Shown one piece after another: positions 54,760 through 63,925 of a DNA stretch of 64,000 nt. Under the pieces are notes generated by a model. That model was not told where the DNA came from. It did no database searches and saw only the letters and a program-made list of their open reading frames with translations. Numbering within the stretch: position 1 is the stretch's first letter; every line of letters starts with the position of its first letter. The stretch spans positions 871,952 to 935,951 of the forward strand of contig NZ_JAQSDO010000015.1 in NCBI RefSeq assembly GCF_029945965.1, in the 5' to 3' direction. The DNA is from Thermomonas sp. (GTDB taxonomy: Bacteria; Pseudomonadota; Gammaproteobacteria; Xanthomonadales; Xanthomonadaceae). The translations under genes were made by a program, and so were the position numbers.

Positions 54760-55584
54760 TCAACCGCCGATGAACAATGTCTTGTACTCCGGAGCGACGA
54801 TCGGCAACAACATCCGGGCCGGAATGTCCACGGTCCGGGTGCCATCAACATACGGCCCGACCTGATAGGGCGGGAACACGAAACGTAGCGCACGGATGCG
54901 CCCACCGACATCCATCACCGGTTCGAACTGGGCGAAATTTTCCGCCTTGGGTGAGGTTCCGTCATCGATCATCCTGCTGCTGTTCTGAAGTCGTTGCGCA
55001 CGTTCGGCGCCCTCCAGCTCATCGGCATCCAGGCGCTGGGACAGCTTGGTAGCCAGCTGTTCGCGGCTGGCATCGGAAATTACCTGCCATGCGTTTGCAG
55101 CGGGAAATAAAGCTTGCGCGGTAAGCATCTTCTGGGTCTTCGGCAACCAGACAAAGCGCGCCACCAACGGATTGCCATGGTCACCGCCGGTATAGCTGCT
55201 GCCATCCGCCGCCACTGCCATCACCTCGGGCGTGTCGACCAAACCAGTGAATGACAGGCTCAGGTCGTAGGGCGCCGTCGGCTTTTTTCCCTGCAAGCCA
55301 GCCACTGCCTGCATGAGTTCAGACTTCGCTGCATCGGCGTAGGTCTTCAATGCCTGCGCGAGTCCCGGATATTTGGCGGCGGATTGCGGAAAACTGATGC
55401 CGATGATGTAGTCCGGCTTGGTTTCCACCACGTCCTCCAGCGACACGGCTGCAGGAGGCGCTTCTACCGGTGCAACCGGCGCCTGCACAGCCGGCATGGT
55501 CAGGTTGGGTCCGCGGTCACAGCCTGGCAACAAGGCCAGAAGCAACAGGGACACGAAGAAAAGCGGGCAACGGGACATGCGCAT
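54760..55584 (-). CDS. Lipoprotein with RsiV-like/DUF3298-type C-terminal domain
   Basis: A 274-aa lipoprotein: signal with lipobox LALLPGC near residue 23, a proline/alanine-rich linker (about 25-45) and a globular domain. The C-terminal part (FEPVMDVGGRIRALRFVFPPYQVGPYVDGTRTVDIP, near 215-255) has the pattern of DUF3298/RsiV, in which VFPPYQVGPYADG is common. The N-terminal half (FTGLVDTPEVMAVAADGSSYTGGDHG) fits DUF4163. Lysozyme-binding activity is known for B. subtilis RsiV, but there is no sigma factor gene here, so anti-sigma function is unlikely. Confidence 0.78.
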   Translation of the reverse strand: MRMSRCPLFFVSLLLLALLPGCDRGPNLTMPAVQAPVAPVEAPPAAVSLEDVVETKPDYIIGISFPQSAAKYPGLAQALKTYADAAKSELMQAVAGLQGKKPTAPYDLSLSFTGLVDTPEVMAVAADGSSYTGGDHGNPLVARFVWLPKTQKMLTAQALFPAANAWQVISDASREQLATKLSQRLDADELEGAERAQRLQNSSRMIDDGTSPKAENFAQFEPVMDVGGRIRALRFVFPPYQVGPYVDGTRTVDIPARMLLPIVAPEYKTLFIGG

Positions 55585-55696
55585 GGCTGATGGATCTGGA
55601 GACATGGGGGATATACGGGGAAACGTGAAGCAGTCTAGTGGCCGGCCGTTGAAGGCGATGTGAGAACTTGCCGTTGCAAGTTGGTGCGCCACAACG

Positions 55697-55724
55697 AAAA
55701 AGCCCGGCCGAAGCCGGGCTTTTC
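55697..55724 (-). terminator. Rho-independent terminator after the cold-shock gene
   Basis: Eleven-base-pair stem AAAAGCCCGGC/GCCGGGCTTTT with loop CGAA, 20 bases beyond the cold-shock gene stop. The flanking A/T runs give a U-tract on the minus strand. Confidence 0.85.
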
Positions 55725-55744
55725 CTGATGCAGTTCAAGCGACC

Positions 55745-55954
55745 TTAGTCAGCCTGGACTTCATCGGCCTGCAGGCCCTTCTGGCCCTGCACGACCTTGA
55801 AGGAGACCTTCTGGCCTTCCTGCAAGGACTTGAAGCCGGTGCCCTGGATCGAGCGGAAGTGGACGAATACGTCCGGGCCGCTTTCCGGGGTGATGAAGCC
55901 GAAGCCCTTGGCGTCATTGAACCACTTGACGGTACCAGTCTGACGATCCGACAT
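55745..55954 (-). CDS. Cold-shock protein (CspA family)
   Basis: Single-domain nucleic-acid-binding protein of 69 aa, an RNA chaperone that melts mRNA structure. Both RNA-binding motifs are present: RNP1 KGFGFITP near residue 16 and RNP2 VFVHF near residue 29. Strong SD AAGGAGT lies eight bases before ATG 55954. The gene is followed by a good terminator and preceded by about 245 bases of non-coding sequence with repeats, as expected for a gene controlled through its 5' leader. Confidence 0.96.
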   Translation of the reverse strand: MSDRQTGTVKWFNDAKGFGFITPESGPDVFVHFRSIQGTGFKSLQEGQKVSFKVVQGQKGLQADEVQAD

Positions 55955-56120
55955 GTTTTGTTACTCCTTAGAACAGTATGAATTGTTGACACGTTTCGCC
56001 GAAACGAACCGAGACTGTCGAGCAAGGGGTAACGCACACGATGTAGCGGATCACATGGATCTACCGCATCGGGTCACGATGTACCGTGATCCCGCTTGAA
56101 ACAGTGGGCGCACGATACCT
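55955..56120 (-). promoter_or_regulatory. Structured leader region of the cold-shock gene
   Basis: Non-coding sequence before the cold-shock gene. It holds a perfect palindrome CGTTTCG-C-CGAAACG (55992-56006). Two related units, CACGATGTAGCGGATC (56037-56052) and CACGATGTACCGTGATC (56075-56091), are in the same orientation 38 bases apart. An imperfect inverted repeat GATGTAGCGGATC/GATCTACCGCATC can form a hairpin. A possible -10 TATCGT lies at 56117-56112, which would give a leader of about 150 bases, similar in length to that of E. coli cspA. I have no clear -35. The rest up to rluF (56200) shows nothing I recognise. Confidence 0.45.
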
Positions 56121-56199
56121 TGTTTTCAGGCACAAGTGTGAATGGGGGCAAATATTTTTACTGACACCCAATCGGTCACTTTCCGGGGACTCCAGCCGG

Positions 56200-56916
56200 C
56201 TACCAGTCGGTATGTCCGGGCAGCAAACCGCGCAATTCGGCGTCGGTGAGGTTCCGCCACTGGCCCGGCTTGAGATGGCCCAACTTGACGTTGCCGATCC
56301 GCACCCGCAACAGGTGCTTCACTCGATGCCCGAAATGCGCCGCCATCAGCCGGATCTGCCGGTTCAAGCCTTGTACCAGCACGATCCGGAAGCCCACTGC
56401 GCCAAGCTTGCCGGTCTTGCACGGCAAGGTGCGTTCACCATGGATCGGTACCCCGCCCCGGGCCATGCCGCGCAAGAAGTCGTCGGTGACCGCGTGATTT
56501 ATCTCGGCCAGGTACTCCTTCTCCAGCTTGTGCTCGGCACGCAGGATCTGGTTGACGATGTCGCCATTGCTGGTCAGCAGGATCAAGCCTTCCGACTCCT
56601 TGTCCAAGCGGCCAATCGGGAAAATGCGCTGCTCGTGGCCCACGCAATCGACAATGTTGTGCTTGACCGTGGATTCGGTGGTGCTGGTTACCCCAACCGG
56701 CTTGTTCAGCGCGATGTAGATATGCCGGCGCTGGCCCTTGGCCGCGGTACGCGCCACCAAAGGTTTGTCATCGATGTGAACCTTGTCGACTTCGCCGAGT
56801 TCGGCGCCAATACGCGCCTGCACGCCGTTCACGGTGACCCGTCCTTCGGCGATCAGGCGGTCGGCTTCACGGCGGGAGCAGAACCCGGCATCGGAAATGT
56901 GCTTGTTGAGACGCAT
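56200..56916 (-). CDS. rluF: 23S rRNA pseudouridine synthase RluF-like
   Basis: Pseudouridine synthase of 238 aa, with an N-terminal S4 RNA-binding domain (MRLNKHISDAGFCSRREADR) and a RsuA/RluB/E/F-type catalytic domain. The catalytic aspartate is in FPIGRLDKESEGL near residue 104. The longer ILLTSNGDIVNQILRAEHKLEKEYL pattern and GLNRQIRLM near 189 match RluF, which modifies U2604 of 23S rRNA, better than RluB or RluE. The usual RQIRRM is RQIRLM here, a small deviation. Confidence 0.88.
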   Translation of the reverse strand: MRLNKHISDAGFCSRREADRLIAEGRVTVNGVQARIGAELGEVDKVHIDDKPLVARTAAKGQRRHIYIALNKPVGVTSTTESTVKHNIVDCVGHEQRIFPIGRLDKESEGLILLTSNGDIVNQILRAEHKLEKEYLAEINHAVTDDFLRGMARGGVPIHGERTLPCKTGKLGAVGFRIVLVQGLNRQIRLMAAHFGHRVKHLLRVRIGNVKLGHLKPGQWRNLTDAELRGLLPGHTDW

Positions 56917-56954
56917 GGGCGCGCATTCTACGCGTCCGGGATTGGTTCAGCGCG

Positions 56955-58544
56955 CTATTTCGTCTTGGATGCCGGCGACGGCTTGATTCCATTCTTGATC
57001 ACTTCGGCAAATTGTTTCTGGAACCTCACCTGCACAGGATCCTTCGGATCCATGCGTTTCTCGAAGTCTTGGATGAGTTCGTTCGAAACACGCCTGGTCA
57101 GCGCACCCTCGCTCTGGATCCTGTAAATCCTCGCGCGCCCATCTTCCGGATATTCACGTATCAGTTGATCGAGGTAAGGCTTGGCCTTGGCGCTGCCAAT
57201 CCTTGGTTCCAGGCCGGCAGCGAACATCCACATCGTGACCAGTTCCCGCAGCGATGCCTGTCGCCGGTCCTTGTCCTTCGCTGCCAGCAGGTAGTTCTTT
57301 TCCGCCTCTTCGAAGCGCTTTGCATTGTAGTTGCTCGCTGCAAGGTAATAGCGGGCTGCGGCGTCTTCCGGATCATTTGCGACGGCACGCGTCGCATATT
57401 TCACTGCCAAGGCAGGATCACGGCGGACAAGCATGCGTGCGATGTTGACGTTCGCCCAAAGACCGCCATCCCGGAAGCGTGCTTCCTGCAGCAGGTATGC
57501 CAATGCCTTCCACTCGTCGGCACTTCCATCCTTCGCGTTGAATGCGACGTTGGCGGCATTGTGCAAAGCATCGTCATTGGACCCGATGCGAAGAGCAACA
57601 TTCAGAACATCAGCGGCCTCACTAGTCATCTCCTCGCTGGTAATCAACCAACTACCTCGATCCGCATATGGCTCGGCAATCTCTCGGGCCAGGAGGGGGC
57701 GCTTGCCCAGCAACGGCTTGAGTTGCTCGGCATACGCCAGCATGGCCTCGTAGGAACCACCCCAACGCGGTTGCAAGGACTGCATCCGGATGTCGACGAG
57801 ATCCTGGCAACCCGGATCAATCGCATTGGCAGCAGCGAATGCCTCTGCCTCGAGTTCCGCACGCGAATCGCGGAAGGCAGCCGACAGCATGCCGTTCCAG
57901 GCAGGTAGGAAATCCGGTTTGGATGCGATGGCCTTGCGGAACAGTGGAGTCGCCAAGTCGTAGAGCTGGGTCATCCTGCGAAGGTCCTCGCGCGGCGTTT
58001 CCGATGAAAATTTAGTGCCCCGCACACGTTCAGCCGCACCTGAGTAGTACAGCGCACGTGCAGTCAATGCATAGGCGCTGTCAGGCACAGCCCGCAACCA
58101 GTCCGCAGTAAAGGCATCCGCCGTCTCGCTCAAGAACTGCTGGAAGAAGTAGTGGATCTCCTCGCTGGACTCGGTTGCTTTCGCATGGCGGACCATGGCG
58201 CCTGCGATGTAGGCATCCAGTTCGGCCAGCTTGCCTTCCTGCAGGCGCCGTTGCGCATCCGCCATCAACATCGCAACGACCTGATGATCCTTGCAATGCG
58301 CCTCGACATGGCCCTTCGGCCATTGATTGCCCGGCAAATCCGGATACGCCAGGCAGCGCTGTAGCGGATCAGCAATCCGCTCGGCCCCACGCGCCTGGAT
58401 CAGGTAATCACGCCATGGCGCCGGCACATCCTTGAACAGCTCTGCCGCTGACTTCTCCGGGATCGGAGGCAACTCCGGCTCGCTGGCCGTAGCCGAGCCT
58501 GCTGCAAGCAGCGCCAATACGCCCGCCAATAAAAGTTCACCCAT
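56955..58544 (-). CDS. TPR/DUF4034-type secreted protein of unknown function
   Basis: A 529-aa protein with a signal peptide (LLAGVLALLAAGSATASEP, ending near residue 21) and a mostly helical body with tetratricopeptide-like repeats, for instance DPALAVKYATRAVANDPEDAAARYYLAASNYN near 390. The central part resembles DUF4034. The stretch near residue 60 has cysteines (RCLAYPDLPGNQ, AHCKDHQ). It is probably periplasmic. I use ATG 58544, where the signal begins; the ORF track starts at 58580. It is followed by rluF after 38 bases. Function is unknown. Confidence 0.7.
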   Translation of the reverse strand: MGELLLAGVLALLAAGSATASEPELPPIPEKSAAELFKDVPAPWRDYLIQARGAERIADPLQRCLAYPDLPGNQWPKGHVEAHCKDHQVVAMLMADAQRRLQEGKLAELDAYIAGAMVRHAKATESSEEIHYFFQQFLSETADAFTADWLRAVPDSAYALTARALYYSGAAERVRGTKFSSETPREDLRRMTQLYDLATPLFRKAIASKPDFLPAWNGMLSAAFRDSRAELEAEAFAAANAIDPGCQDLVDIRMQSLQPRWGGSYEAMLAYAEQLKPLLGKRPLLAREIAEPYADRGSWLITSEEMTSEAADVLNVALRIGSNDDALHNAANVAFNAKDGSADEWKALAYLLQEARFRDGGLWANVNIARMLVRRDPALAVKYATRAVANDPEDAAARYYLAASNYNAKRFEEAEKNYLLAAKDKDRRQASLRELVTMWMFAAGLEPRIGSAKAKPYLDQLIREYPEDGRARIYRIQSEGALTRRVSNELIQDFEKRMDPKDPVQVRFQKQFAEVIKNGIKPSPASKTK

Positions 58545-58610
58545 GTCCGTTCCCTGGAGTGTCAGATTCCTGGGCAACATTGTGCCATTGCTTCGTGCAA
58601 ACAGCCTGGA

Positions 58611-58886
58611 TCAGGCCCGCAAGCCCTCGTAATCCGGATGCCTGCGCATCCAGGTATCGGCATAGGAACATTGCGGCACGACCTTCCATCCTTGCGCGCG
58701 CGCATGGTCAAGCGAAGCCTTCACCAACGCACCGGCAATACCTCGCCCGCCGATCGCAGACGGCACGATGGTGTGGGTAAGGGTCATGACCTCTTCCGCC
58801 AGCTCGTATTCCACGTAGCCGGTCACATCATCGACGACGGTATTGAAGCGGAGGGTCTTCGGGTCGTGCTGGATAGGATTGTCCAT
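58611..58886 (-). CDS. Small GNAT-like N-acetyltransferase (YjdJ/NATD1 type)
   Basis: A 91-aa minimal acetyltransferase-like protein. The acetyl-CoA pyrophosphate-binding segment is seen as GGRGIAGALVKASLDHAR near residue 46. Before it come the LTHTIVP strand and after it VVPQCSYADTWMRRHPDY, which match the YjdJ/NATD1 family. The substrate is unknown. The ATG follows the rhomboid gene stop by 13 bases on the same strand, so the two are probably co-transcribed. Confidence 0.87.
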   Translation of the reverse strand: MDNPIQHDPKTLRFNTVVDDVTGYVEYELAEEVMTLTHTIVPSAIGGRGIAGALVKASLDHARAQGWKVVPQCSYADTWMRRHPDYEGLRA

Positions 58887-58899
58887 GGCTGATCTCGTA

Positions 58900-59520
58900 T
58901 CAGTTTGAGGAAGGATGCAACAAGGTCTGCATGAAGTGGGTGAACACCCGCGGCTCCATCAGCAAGGTGAACAGCACACCGTATGCCGCACCCCAGAGGT
59001 GCGCGCTGTGGTTGACGTTGTCGCGCCCGCGGTGATCCATCCAGATGCTGTAGCCGACATACAGGAAGGCAAAGATGAAGGCCGGGATCGGGATCGGGAT
59101 TGGAAAGATGATCAACGTCGACCATGGATCAAACAGGATGAAGGCAAACAGCACTGCCGACACCCCACCGGATGCGCCCAGGCTGCGATAATTCGGATCG
59201 CGGCGATGGGCGATATAGGTCGGAAGGATCGAAATGACAATGGCCGACAGGTAGAAAAGCACGAAACCCACCACACCGATCCACTGGGTGAAGATGCGTT
59301 CCACTGCGGCACCGAACGAATACAACGTGATCATGTTGAACAGCAGGTGCATCCAGTCGGCATGCACGAAGCCATAACCCAGCAGACGGTCGTATTGTTT
59401 GCGCCGCTCGACCGCCGGCGGCCACAGGATCAGGCGCTCCAGCAAGGCACGATCATTGAAACCGCGCCATGACACCAAAACGGTGATGGCGACGATGACC
59501 AGGGTAGCGGACAGATTCAT
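58900..59520 (-). CDS. Rhomboid-family intramembrane serine protease
   Basis: Inner-membrane protein of 206 aa with six hydrophobic helices. The rhomboid motifs are present: HLLFNM in helix 2 (near residue 58), the catalytic serine in LGASGGVSA near 116 and the catalytic histidine in SAHLWGAAYG near 172. It therefore has the catalytic dyad of an active protease. No obvious substrate is encoded nearby. It lies between the POT transporter and the small acetyltransferase, all on one strand. Confidence 0.92.
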   Translation of the reverse strand: MNLSATLVIVAITVLVSWRGFNDRALLERLILWPPAVERRKQYDRLLGYGFVHADWMHLLFNMITLYSFGAAVERIFTQWIGVVGFVLFYLSAIVISILPTYIAHRRDPNYRSLGASGGVSAVLFAFILFDPWSTLIIFPIPIPIPAFIFAFLYVGYSIWMDHRGRDNVNHSAHLWGAAYGVLFTLLMEPRVFTHFMQTLLHPSSN

Positions 59521-59538
59521 GCAGCGGCTCCAGCGCGA

Positions 59539-61173
59539 TCAGACGGCACGGTAGTTGTCCTGCATCGGATAGCTGCGGGCATACAACGCGAATGCAAGCG
59601 CTGCCACGAACGCGAATACCGCGAAGAAGAACATCAGGAACGCGTGCTCGCTATAGCCGGTGTTGGCGATCCGTGCCGTTATCACGTCATTGCGCACGGC
59701 GACATTGGACAGCAGCACCCACAAGCTGCCGAAGGTGCTGGCCAAGTACCAGAACGCCATGATCACGCCCTTCATCGACTGCGTGGCCTGGCTGTAGGCG
59801 AACTCCAGCGCGGTAGCCGACACCAATACCTCGCCGAATGTCAGCAGCAGATAGGGCCAGGTCTGCAACGCAAGCGATGTCGATGCGCCACTGTCGATCT
59901 GCAACTGGATGAAGCCAGCAAAGATCCAGGCGATTCCAGCGAACACGATGCCCCAGCCCATCCGCCGCAGTGCCGTGGGCTCCCAGCCCATGCGTCGCAG
60001 CGCCGGGTACAGCACCAGGTTGTTGAACGGGATCATCACCATTATCAGCAGAGGATTGAGCGCCTGCATCTGGCTGGCCTCCTTGACCAGCCAACTCGGC
60101 CACCACCACAACTCGTGCGGCACCATCATCGACTTGCCCTGGATCACCCAGGTGCTGGCCTTCTGGTCGAACAGCGACCAGAACGGCGTGGTCAGCGCGA
60201 ATACGATCAGGATGCGAAGCACCGCACGCACGCTGTCCACCGCAGCATCGGGATGCCGCCCACGCGCGCGATCAAGCTGCATCGATACGCCCATGCCGCC
60301 GAACGCAATCAACGCACCCAACGCCAGGCACGCGGTGATCACGAAATGGAAGCCTTCAGGCCAATACGACACCTCCACACCGAACCAGGCATGCAGCGCC
60401 CAGCTTCCGAGCATGAACAGCGCCAGCGCGACACCAAAGCCAGCCATCAGCAAACCGCCGCGCCCCTGCCCCGGCACCTGCGTGGTCAGTGCGGTACGGG
60501 CAACGTTGTAGAAGGAATCCGGGTCTTCGCCGCGGCTCGGTGGTACGCGGATATATTTGCCACGGCCCAGCCAGAAAATGATGGTCGCGATCAGCATCAG
60601 CACGCCGGGAACACCGAATGCCACCGACGGCCCAAGGTTGCGCAGGAACAGCGGCATCAGCAGGGATGCGAAGAAGCTGCCGAAATTGATCGTCCAGTAG
60701 AACGCATCGAACACGATCTTCGCGAGGTGCTTGTTTGCGGTGGTGAACTGATCGCCGCAAAAGCTGACTACCAGTGGCTTGATCCCGCCCGAGCCCAGCG
60801 CGATCAGGAACAGCCCGGTATAGAACCCATTGCGGTTGTCTTCGAACATCGCCAGGCAGGCGTGGCCGGCGCAGTAGATCAGCGAGAACCACAGCACGGT
60901 GTTGTACTTGCCGAAGAAGCGATCCGACAGCCAGCCACCGAGCAACGGGAAGAAGTACACGCCAATCACGAAGCTGTGGAATACATCCTTGGCCGCGCCT
61001 TCGCGCTGGCCCTCGGGGATGTAGGCCAGGATCACGCTACTGACCAGGAACTGCACCAGGATGTTGCGCATCCCGTAGAAGCTGAATCGCTCACAGGCTT
61101 CGTTGCCGATGATGTACGGGATCTGCCGTGGCAGGCGCGCGTTCGGGTCCGGTGCGATGGCGGTCTGGGTCAT
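59539..61173 (-). CDS. Proton-dependent oligopeptide transporter (POT family)
   Basis: Inner-membrane symporter of 544 aa importing di- and tripeptides with protons. The PTR2 signature E-x-x-ERFSFYGMR is present near residue 26 (NEACERFSFYGMRNIL), and GSGGIKPLVVSFCGDQF near 127 is the second signature. About 12-14 membrane helices are visible, ending with VAALAFALYARSYP. The transporter lies with a secreted M14 peptidase and a Dcp-type peptidase in the window, consistent with a peptide-using lifestyle. Confidence 0.93.
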   Translation of the reverse strand: MTQTAIAPDPNARLPRQIPYIIGNEACERFSFYGMRNILVQFLVSSVILAYIPEGQREGAAKDVFHSFVIGVYFFPLLGGWLSDRFFGKYNTVLWFSLIYCAGHACLAMFEDNRNGFYTGLFLIALGSGGIKPLVVSFCGDQFTTANKHLAKIVFDAFYWTINFGSFFASLLMPLFLRNLGPSVAFGVPGVLMLIATIIFWLGRGKYIRVPPSRGEDPDSFYNVARTALTTQVPGQGRGGLLMAGFGVALALFMLGSWALHAWFGVEVSYWPEGFHFVITACLALGALIAFGGMGVSMQLDRARGRHPDAAVDSVRAVLRILIVFALTTPFWSLFDQKASTWVIQGKSMMVPHELWWWPSWLVKEASQMQALNPLLIMVMIPFNNLVLYPALRRMGWEPTALRRMGWGIVFAGIAWIFAGFIQLQIDSGASTSLALQTWPYLLLTFGEVLVSATALEFAYSQATQSMKGVIMAFWYLASTFGSLWVLLSNVAVRNDVITARIANTGYSEHAFLMFFFAVFAFVAALAFALYARSYPMQDNYRAV

Positions 61174-61266
61174 GCGCGGCTCAGGCGTTGCGGAATCACA
61201 AGCCTAACCGATGCCGTGCCGTGTGTTCGCGCGGCCTGCGGCGATTGTCGCATCACATCCGTACAC

Positions 61267-61902
61267 TCATGCCCATTCAGTCAGGCCTTCACGCCGATAC
61301 AGTTCAGTGAACGATGGACGTGCCTTCATCCGCTGCGCCAACGCGGCCAGATGTGGCCATTCGGTCGCAGGTTTCGGCATGCCACGCGACCAACGCATCA
61401 ACATGGTCAGGTAGAAGTCGGCAATGGTTGGAGCTTCTCCAAGCATGTACGGCCCATGCGCAGCCAGATGGTTCTCGATGCGCTGCCACTGCACCCCGAC
61501 ACGCGTGGCACATTCCGTGCGCACGGCATCGACATTTGCATCGCCGGCCGGCTCATGCGGATACCACCACTGCCGGAACAACGGCTGCACCATATTGGCC
61601 AGGTTGAACATCCATTGCAGGTAGTCGGCGCGGCGCGGATCATCGAACGCAGGGGCGAGGTTGACCTGCGGGTGACGCTCGGCCAACAACATCGCCATCG
61701 CGGCGGCCTCGTAATGTGGCGTGCCATCGATGACCAGCGTCGGCACCACGCCATTCGGGTTCAGTGCCAGGTATTCGGGCGTCTTCTGCGCCTTGGCCGC
61801 GGTATCGACCAGGTGCAGCTGGTGAGGCTCGCCGGTTTCGATCAGCAACCAATGCACCAGCAAGCTGGCTGCGCCGGGGGCGTAATACAGGGTCGTAGTC
61901 AT
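61267..61902 (-). CDS. Glutathione S-transferase family protein
   Basis: A 211-aa protein with an N-terminal thioredoxin-like domain (TLYYAPGAASLLVHWLLIETG; LNPNGVVPTLVIDG near 50; EAAAMAMLLAERHP near 64) and a helical C-terminal domain containing the N-capping motif TIADFYLTMLMRW near 160. The residue order resembles beta-class or related bacterial GSTs. I take ATG 61902 as the start; the ORF track runs into the promoter region of the divergent peptidase. The substrate is unknown. Confidence 0.9.
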   Translation of the reverse strand: MTTTLYYAPGAASLLVHWLLIETGEPHQLHLVDTAAKAQKTPEYLALNPNGVVPTLVIDGTPHYEAAAMAMLLAERHPQVNLAPAFDDPRRADYLQWMFNLANMVQPLFRQWWYPHEPAGDANVDAVRTECATRVGVQWQRIENHLAAHGPYMLGEAPTIADFYLTMLMRWSRGMPKPATEWPHLAALAQRMKARPSFTELYRREGLTEWA

Positions 61903-62054
61903 GGCGGGTCCTGAGGCTGGGCGATTGCGGATTCTCGCATGCAGTCCCACATTCGCATTCATGACAAAAGTCAGTCCCGGCGCAACCGCTGCGCGGTTAA
62001 CATCAACCGTTCGGAATCGCCACGCTTTACCACCGTCCAACCCGGAGACCACCC

Positions 62055-63818
62055 ATGCGTCGTACCCTGCTGCTTGCCGCCCTGCTCGCCTGTTCGTTCG
62101 GCGCCACTGCGGCCGATACCCCACTCAGCACGGTCTCCGAGCGCTCCGGCTTCACCATTACCGGTCGTTACGATGAGGTCATCGCACTGTGCGATGCATT
62201 CGCCAAGGCCTACCCGGCATCGGTGCGTTGCTTCGATTTCGGCACCACGCCCGAAGGCCGGCCGATGAAGGCGATGGCGGTGTCGACCAGCGGCGCGCTG
62301 GATGCCAAGACCGCACGAGCGAAAGGGCTGCCGGTAGTGCTTGCGCAGGGCGGCATCCATGCCGGCGAGATCGACGGCAAGGACGCCGGGTTCTGGCTGA
62401 TCCGCGACCTGCTGGAAGGCAAGGTCGGCAAAGGCGTGCTGGACAAGACAGTGCTGCTGTTCGTGCCGGTGTTCAACGTTGATGGCCACGAGAACTTCCG
62501 CGCGTGGAACCGCCCCAACCAGCGCGGCCCGGAGCAGATGGGCTTTCGCGTCACCGGCCAGCGCTACAACCTCAACCGCGATTACGTGAAGGCCGATACG
62601 CCCGAGATGCAGGCCCTGCTCGGCTTGGTCAACGCGTGGGATCCGCTGGTGGAACTCGACCTGCACGTCACCGACGGCGCCAAGTTCCAGCACGATGTGT
62701 CGATCACCGGCGAGCCCACCAACTCCGGCGATGAAGCGCTACGAACAGCCGGGCGCGCGCTGCGCGATGGAATGGTGGCGAAATTGTCCACGCAGGGTTC
62801 GTTGCCGGTGGCGTTCTATCCCAGCTTGGCGACCTACGACGACCCGACCTCGGGCTTCGTGCATGGCGTCAACACGCCGCGTTTCTCCGATGGCTATTAC
62901 GTGCTGCGCAACCGCCTCGGCATCCTGGTCGAAACCCATTCTTGGAAGAACTACGCGCATCGCGTGCGCACGACCTACAACGCCGTGCTGGATGCGCTGG
63001 AACTGACCGCCGCCAACGCCAGCCAATGGCAGGCCCTGGCGCATGATGCCGACCAGCATGCACGCAAGCTGGGAGGGCAGCCGGTGCCGCTGGATTACAA
63101 GGCCACCGACAAGGTGCGCATGATTGATTTCCTCGGCTATGCCTATACGCGCACGCCATCGGATGTATCCGGCACGCTGATGACCCACTACGACGAAACC
63201 ACGCCGCAGGTATGGAAGCTGCCGCTGCGCGACGAGATCGTGCCAAACGTGATCATCACCGCACCCAAGGGCGGTTACCTGGTCCCGCAGCAATACGCCG
63301 TCGCCGTAGCGAAGCAGTTGTTGATTCACGGAATCGACTTCCGCGTGCTCATCAATGCGACCCGCGGCATGCAGGCACAGGTATTCGTTGCAGACAGCGC
63401 GAAGTTCGCGCCGAATTCGGTCGAAGGCCATCAGCGCGTGAGCCTCAAGGGTGAATGGCGCAACAGCACTGCCGACATCGCCGCAGGTTCGCTATACGTG
63501 CCGATCGCGCAGGATAAATCTCGCTTGGTGATCAACGTCCTGGAGCCGCAAGCGCCGGACTCAATGGCGGCCTGGGGCGACTTCAACAATGCGTTCGAAC
63601 AGAAGGAATACATGGAACCGTACGTCGCCGAGGAACAGGCGCGCTTGATGATGGCGCACGATCCGGCGTTGAAGGCTGCGTTTGAAAAGAAGCTTCGCGA
63701 CGATGCCGACTTCGCCAAGGATCCGTCCGCACGGCTGGATTTCTTCTATCGCCGCCATCCGGCCTGGGACAACGGCACCAACCGCTATCCGGTCATGCGT
63801 ACCGATACGGTGTACTAG
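62055..63818 (+). CDS. M14 family zinc carboxypeptidase-like peptidase
   Basis: A secreted metallopeptidase of 587 aa with a signal peptide (LLLAALLACSFGATAAD, ending near residue 20). The zinc site starts with HAGE in GGIHAGEIDG near 96; the third ligand is the His in ELDLHVTDG near 203. The catalytic glutamate is in LVETHSW near 295. The C-terminal part (about 330-587) is an additional domain typical of this subgroup. Specificity cannot be assigned. It is divergent from the GST gene. Confidence 0.9.
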   Translation: MRRTLLLAALLACSFGATAADTPLSTVSERSGFTITGRYDEVIALCDAFAKAYPASVRCFDFGTTPEGRPMKAMAVSTSGALDAKTARAKGLPVVLAQGGIHAGEIDGKDAGFWLIRDLLEGKVGKGVLDKTVLLFVPVFNVDGHENFRAWNRPNQRGPEQMGFRVTGQRYNLNRDYVKADTPEMQALLGLVNAWDPLVELDLHVTDGAKFQHDVSITGEPTNSGDEALRTAGRALRDGMVAKLSTQGSLPVAFYPSLATYDDPTSGFVHGVNTPRFSDGYYVLRNRLGILVETHSWKNYAHRVRTTYNAVLDALELTAANASQWQALAHDADQHARKLGGQPVPLDYKATDKVRMIDFLGYAYTRTPSDVSGTLMTHYDETTPQVWKLPLRDEIVPNVIITAPKGGYLVPQQYAVAVAKQLLIHGIDFRVLINATRGMQAQVFVADSAKFAPNSVEGHQRVSLKGEWRNSTADIAAGSLYVPIAQDKSRLVINVLEPQAPDSMAAWGDFNNAFEQKEYMEPYVAEEQARLMMAHDPALKAAFEKKLRDDADFAKDPSARLDFFYRRHPAWDNGTNRYPVMRTDTVY

Positions 63819-63828
63819 ATGCCTGGCA

Positions 63829-63902
63829 GGCGGCGAGACCGCCGAGCGCTCGCGTAGCGGCATTTCGAGCCGCGTAGCGAACGCTTGGCGGTAGGCGCCG
63901 CC
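63829..63902. repeat. Long imperfect inverted repeat
   Basis: Arms of about 25 bases (GGCGGCGAGACCGCCGAGCG... and its inverse ending CGCCGCC), with internal CGTAGCG copies, can form a long hairpin between the M14 peptidase and the YdeI-like gene. It is not related to the GTAG repeats, and no U-tract follows. Confidence 0.6.
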
Positions 63903-63925
63903 GTTGGTTGGATCGCCCGCAGCGC

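Noticed and set aside
54760-55584. Anti-sigma factor (RsiV) system
   Set aside because: No ECF sigma factor gene is adjacent, and the protein is a lipoprotein rather than a single-span anti-sigma factor.
59644-61914. 756-aa plus-strand ORF opposite the POT transporter and GST genes
   Set aside because: The opposite strand encodes two clear families; the plus-strand product is rich in Gln, His and Arg, as expected for an antisense shadow.
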